From Nonomuraea glycinis (GTDB lineage Bacteria; Actinomycetota; Actinomycetes; Streptosporangiales; Streptosporangiaceae), in assembly GCF_014646515.1 (NCBI RefSeq), contig NZ_BMNK01000001.1, positions 62,001 through 126,000 of the forward strand: a DNA stretch of 64,000 nucleotides, written 5' to 3'. Both the position numbers and the translations under genes were made by a program. Positions 61,886-64,000 of this stretch are shown piece by piece (the first letter of the stretch is position 1; every line of letters starts with the position of its first letter). Below the pieces are notes generated by a model, which was not told where the DNA came from, did no database searches, and saw only the letters and a list, made by a program, of their open reading frames with translations.

Positions 61886-63427
61886 TCAGGGGCTGAGGAT
61901 CGTCGGCACCGAGAAGAACACGATCATCGCGATCACCACGCAGATGACGAAGCCGATCAGCTCCCAGGCCCAGTCGAGGTGGCGCGGGCGCTGCGACTTC
62001 TTGCTGGGACGCCGCTTGGGCGGGCCCTGGAGCGGCCGCGCCTTGCGGACCACGGGCTTGCGGGTGTCGTACGAATCGAGTCCGGGCCGGCCGCCGCCGG
62101 GCTTCTTGCCGGGCGCCGTCTTCTGGGACCCGGCCGGCTTGCGGGCCTCGCGCTGCTGCCAGAACTCGCTCTTGGTGGTGTCGTGCTCGCTCGCGACGGC
62201 CTTGGGCCGCCGGGCCTCGGGTTCGGGCCGCCGGGTCTCGGGCTCGGATCGCCGGGCCTTGGGCGCGGCGACCGGCCGGGCGGCGGCGGGCTCGGCCGCC
62301 GGCATCCGGTAGACCGGCTCCCGGTCCTTCGCCGGTGACCGGGGCGTGAACAGCGGGCCCACGTCGCTGGGCAGGATGAAGTCGCCCGTCGCGGGCGGCA
62401 CGTTCATGGGCAGGATCACGTCGCCGGTCGCGGGCGCCGCCTGCGGCCTGGGCGGCGGCCGGTCGTCGAGCACGTCCGCGGGCATCGGGGTGCGCATGAT
62501 GAGCGACCGCTCGTCCGGCGCCTTCGGCGGCGGACCGCCGGGCGTCTTGCGGCGCGGCTCGAACGCGGCGAAGGGCGTCTGCGTCTCGCCGAACGGGACC
62601 GGCGACGGGAACGGCGCCGGGCCTTCGGCGCTGGGGCGGCGCAGTTTCGGCATCGGCGCCGTGGTGGCGTCGTGCTCAGGGGTACGGGTCGGCGACGGGG
62701 GCGTCAGCAGCTCGGCGGGGAAGAGCCTGGTGGTGCTCGCCGGGTCGGCCTCGTCCAGCGGCAGCGGCCAGTTGGGCGGCACCGGCCAGCGCGGCTTGAC
62801 GAACAGCGGCGCCGGTGTCGCCGAGAGCGATCCGGCGAAGTGGATGCGCAGGGTGCCCGGCGGGGACGGCCACGGCAGGCGGCCGAGCACGTCGCGCAGC
62901 GGGGCGACCGCCAGCGCGGCGTAGATGTCGGCGATCGGCTTGGGCACGCGCTTCTCCGCGATGGCCAGCGCCTGTGCGAGGGACTGCTTGAACCGGCCCG
63001 CGGCGTTGACCGCGAGCTCTTCGGCGGTGTCGGGCGCCACGTCGAGCACCCAGGCCAGCTCGTCCCTGTTGAGCCCGCAGACCTGCGTCAGCAGGAGCAC
63101 CTCGCGCTGCTGCAGGCGCAGCTCGCTCAGTGCCCGCTCGACCAGGGCGGAGGCGGGGTCGACGATCGGGTCCACCACGGGCGGCGAGTAGACGACGTCC
63201 CGCCGGAGGATCTCGCGCCGGGCGAACGCGTAAAGGGCGGCGCGCTGGGGTGCCGGTTGGCCGGCCGCCACGGGCACGCCGCCGAGGACGGCCACCAGGA
63301 CATCGCCTGCGGAGCCCAGGTCGCCGAGCTGGTCGGCGCAGTACGCGAACAGCCCGGCCGCGTGACGGTCGTAGAGATCTGCGACCAGCTCGGGGCGTGA
63401 GCGCTGCTCGGTGAGCGAGTGAGTCAC
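61886..63427 (-). CDS. Sigma-70-like protein with Pro-rich linker and C-terminal membrane helix
   Basis: 513 residues from GTG 63427, behind AGAGGG. Residues ~10-150 resemble ECF sigma regions 2 and 4 (VADLYDRHAAGLFAYCADQLGD; LSELRLQQREVLLLTQVCGLNRDELAWVLDVAPDTAEELAV), though region 2 looks weak. Residues ~200-460 are a long, Pro/Ala/Arg-rich disordered linker with repeats such as ATGD(V/F)ILP and R-R-S/P-E-P-E. Residues ~485-510 form one hydrophobic helix (WELIGFVICVVIAMIVFFSVP), so the protein is probably tail-anchored. The single-pass C-terminus could tether the sigma-like part to the membrane. Function unknown. Confidence 0.75.
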   Translation of the reverse strand: MTHSLTEQRSRPELVADLYDRHAAGLFAYCADQLGDLGSAGDVLVAVLGGVPVAAGQPAPQRAALYAFARREILRRDVVYSPPVVDPIVDPASALVERALSELRLQQREVLLLTQVCGLNRDELAWVLDVAPDTAEELAVNAAGRFKQSLAQALAIAEKRVPKPIADIYAALAVAPLRDVLGRLPWPSPPGTLRIHFAGSLSATPAPLFVKPRWPVPPNWPLPLDEADPASTTRLFPAELLTPPSPTRTPEHDATTAPMPKLRRPSAEGPAPFPSPVPFGETQTPFAAFEPRRKTPGGPPPKAPDERSLIMRTPMPADVLDDRPPPRPQAAPATGDVILPMNVPPATGDFILPSDVGPLFTPRSPAKDREPVYRMPAAEPAAARPVAAPKARRSEPETRRPEPEARRPKAVASEHDTTKSEFWQQREARKPAGSQKTAPGKKPGGGRPGLDSYDTRKPVVRKARPLQGPPKRRPSKKSQRPRHLDWAWELIGFVICVVIAMIVFFSVPTILSP

Positions 63428-63680
63428 GTGACCGGTCCCTCTTAGTGAAGAAGCTGACGCTTTGGGGGGCGTCGGGGGTTTATAGGAGCAATCATGCCAA
63501 TGAACCTTGGTCCGGCGCACTACCAGATCGATATTTGCTAAGGAATACCTGGTCAGTGAAGCGTTTAAGCAAGGCCCGATAGGACAGACCGGGCTGGATC
63601 GCCGTAGTGTTGCCTTCACTAGATCATGCGGCGGTCGTGGCAGGGGGGCCGCGGCCCTGCCCTGAAGCGGAAGGTCGCGC
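63428..63680. promoter_or_regulatory. Divergent intergenic region, 253 bp
   Basis: Separates the sigma-like gene from the betaine-type ATPase. It is richer in A/T than its surroundings (for example around 63515-63570) and so probably holds both promoters, but I see no palindrome or hairpin strong enough to name. Confidence 0.35.
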
Positions 63681-64000
63681 GTGATCACGTTCGACGCTGT
63701 CACCAAACGCTATCCAGACGGGACCACTGCCGTGGACCGTCTCAGCCTGGAGGCTCCCACAGGCGAGATCACCGTGTTCGTCGGCCCCTCGGGCTGCGGA
63801 AAGACGACATCGCTCCGGATGATCAACCGGATGATCGACGCCACGGAGGGCAAGATCCTGCTCGACGGCGAGCCGGTGCAGGGCATCGACCCGCCCACCC
63901 TGCGCCGGGGCATCGGCTACGTCATCCAGCAGGCCGGTCTCTTCCCGCACCGTAAGATCGTGGACAACGTGGCCACCGTCCCGTTCCTGCTCGGCTGGAG
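63681..64000 (+). CDS. Glycine betaine/proline-type ABC ATPase (ProV/OpuCA-like), partial
   Basis: First ~106 residues, cut by the window end. GTG 63681 is preceded by GGAAGG. Walker A GPSGCGKTT and the following R-M-I-N-R-M-I sequence, typical of OpuCA/ProV-type quaternary-amine transporters, are present, with the Q-loop at Y-V-I-Q-Q-A-G. It starts an importer operon for an osmolyte such as glycine betaine or choline continuing beyond the window. Confidence 0.85.
   Translation, partial: MITFDAVTKRYPDGTTAVDRLSLEAPTGEITVFVGPSGCGKTTSLRMINRMIDATEGKILLDGEPVQGIDPPTLRRGIGYVIQQAGLFPHRKIVDNVATVPFLLGW

Overview
The window is high-GC actinobacterial DNA, most like Streptosporangiaceae/Nonomuraea-type soil actinomycetes. 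Reasons: GC-rich third codon positions, many GTG and TTG starts, frequent 1-8 nt ATGA/GTGA overlaps, F420/FMN oxidoreductases, a KstR-type steroid regulon, and extended-ECF and Rrf2 regulators. No rRNA, tRNA or CRISPR array was seen. No gene-free stretch exceeds 300 bases.

Layout. 0-3.7 kb: end of a sulfonate/nitrate-type ABC importer operon with a flavin monooxygenase and FMN reductase. 3.7-6 kb: DapB-fold dehydrogenase and an MFE-2-like SDR. 6.1-13 kb: ROK regulator, sugar ABC importer, Gfo/Idh dehydrogenase and TIM-barrel isomerase. 13-15.5 kb: ADH-ferredoxin-flavin protein operon behind a KstR-type box, plus a methyltransferase. 15.6-21 kb: DUF1702 protein, cyclase-like protein, methyltransferase, GT4 glycosyltransferase and GDP-mannose dehydratase around another KstR-type box. 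21-26.4 kb: three regulator/target pairs with palindromic operators. 26.5-32 kb: accessory patch with a truncated TPR regulator, a nuclease-fold protein and a membrane NACHT NTPase. 32-37.7 kb: ilvA, an AraC regulator, an NDH-2-like flavoprotein with a divergent Rrf2 regulator, and a lone SufB. 37.9-43.1 kb: CYP125/142-like P450 and a four-gene oxidative L-fucose operon. 43.1-53 kb: mixed genes including a degenerate LigD-like protein, the GntR regulator that probably controls the fucose operon, a FadA5-like thiolase, an ECF sigma factor and a GlxA regulator. 53-61.9 kb: KstR, a FadD17-like ligase, a TnpB element, then fadE28-fadE29-chsH2-chsH1-ltp2 (igr-type steroid side-chain operon). 61.9-64 kb: tail-anchored sigma-like protein and the start of a betaine-type ABC ATPase.

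Two themes connect distant parts. First, a palindrome fitting the KstR consensus TNNAACNNGTTNNA sits before the P450, the thiolase, the ferredoxin operon, the glycosyltransferase/Gmd divergence and (one mismatch) kstR-fadD, so a steroid side-chain regulon is spread over about 47 kb. Second, short tandem duplications recur where genes end, and in-frame 15/30-bp arrays lengthen several enzymes, which points to an unusually active small-repeat expansion process in this genome.
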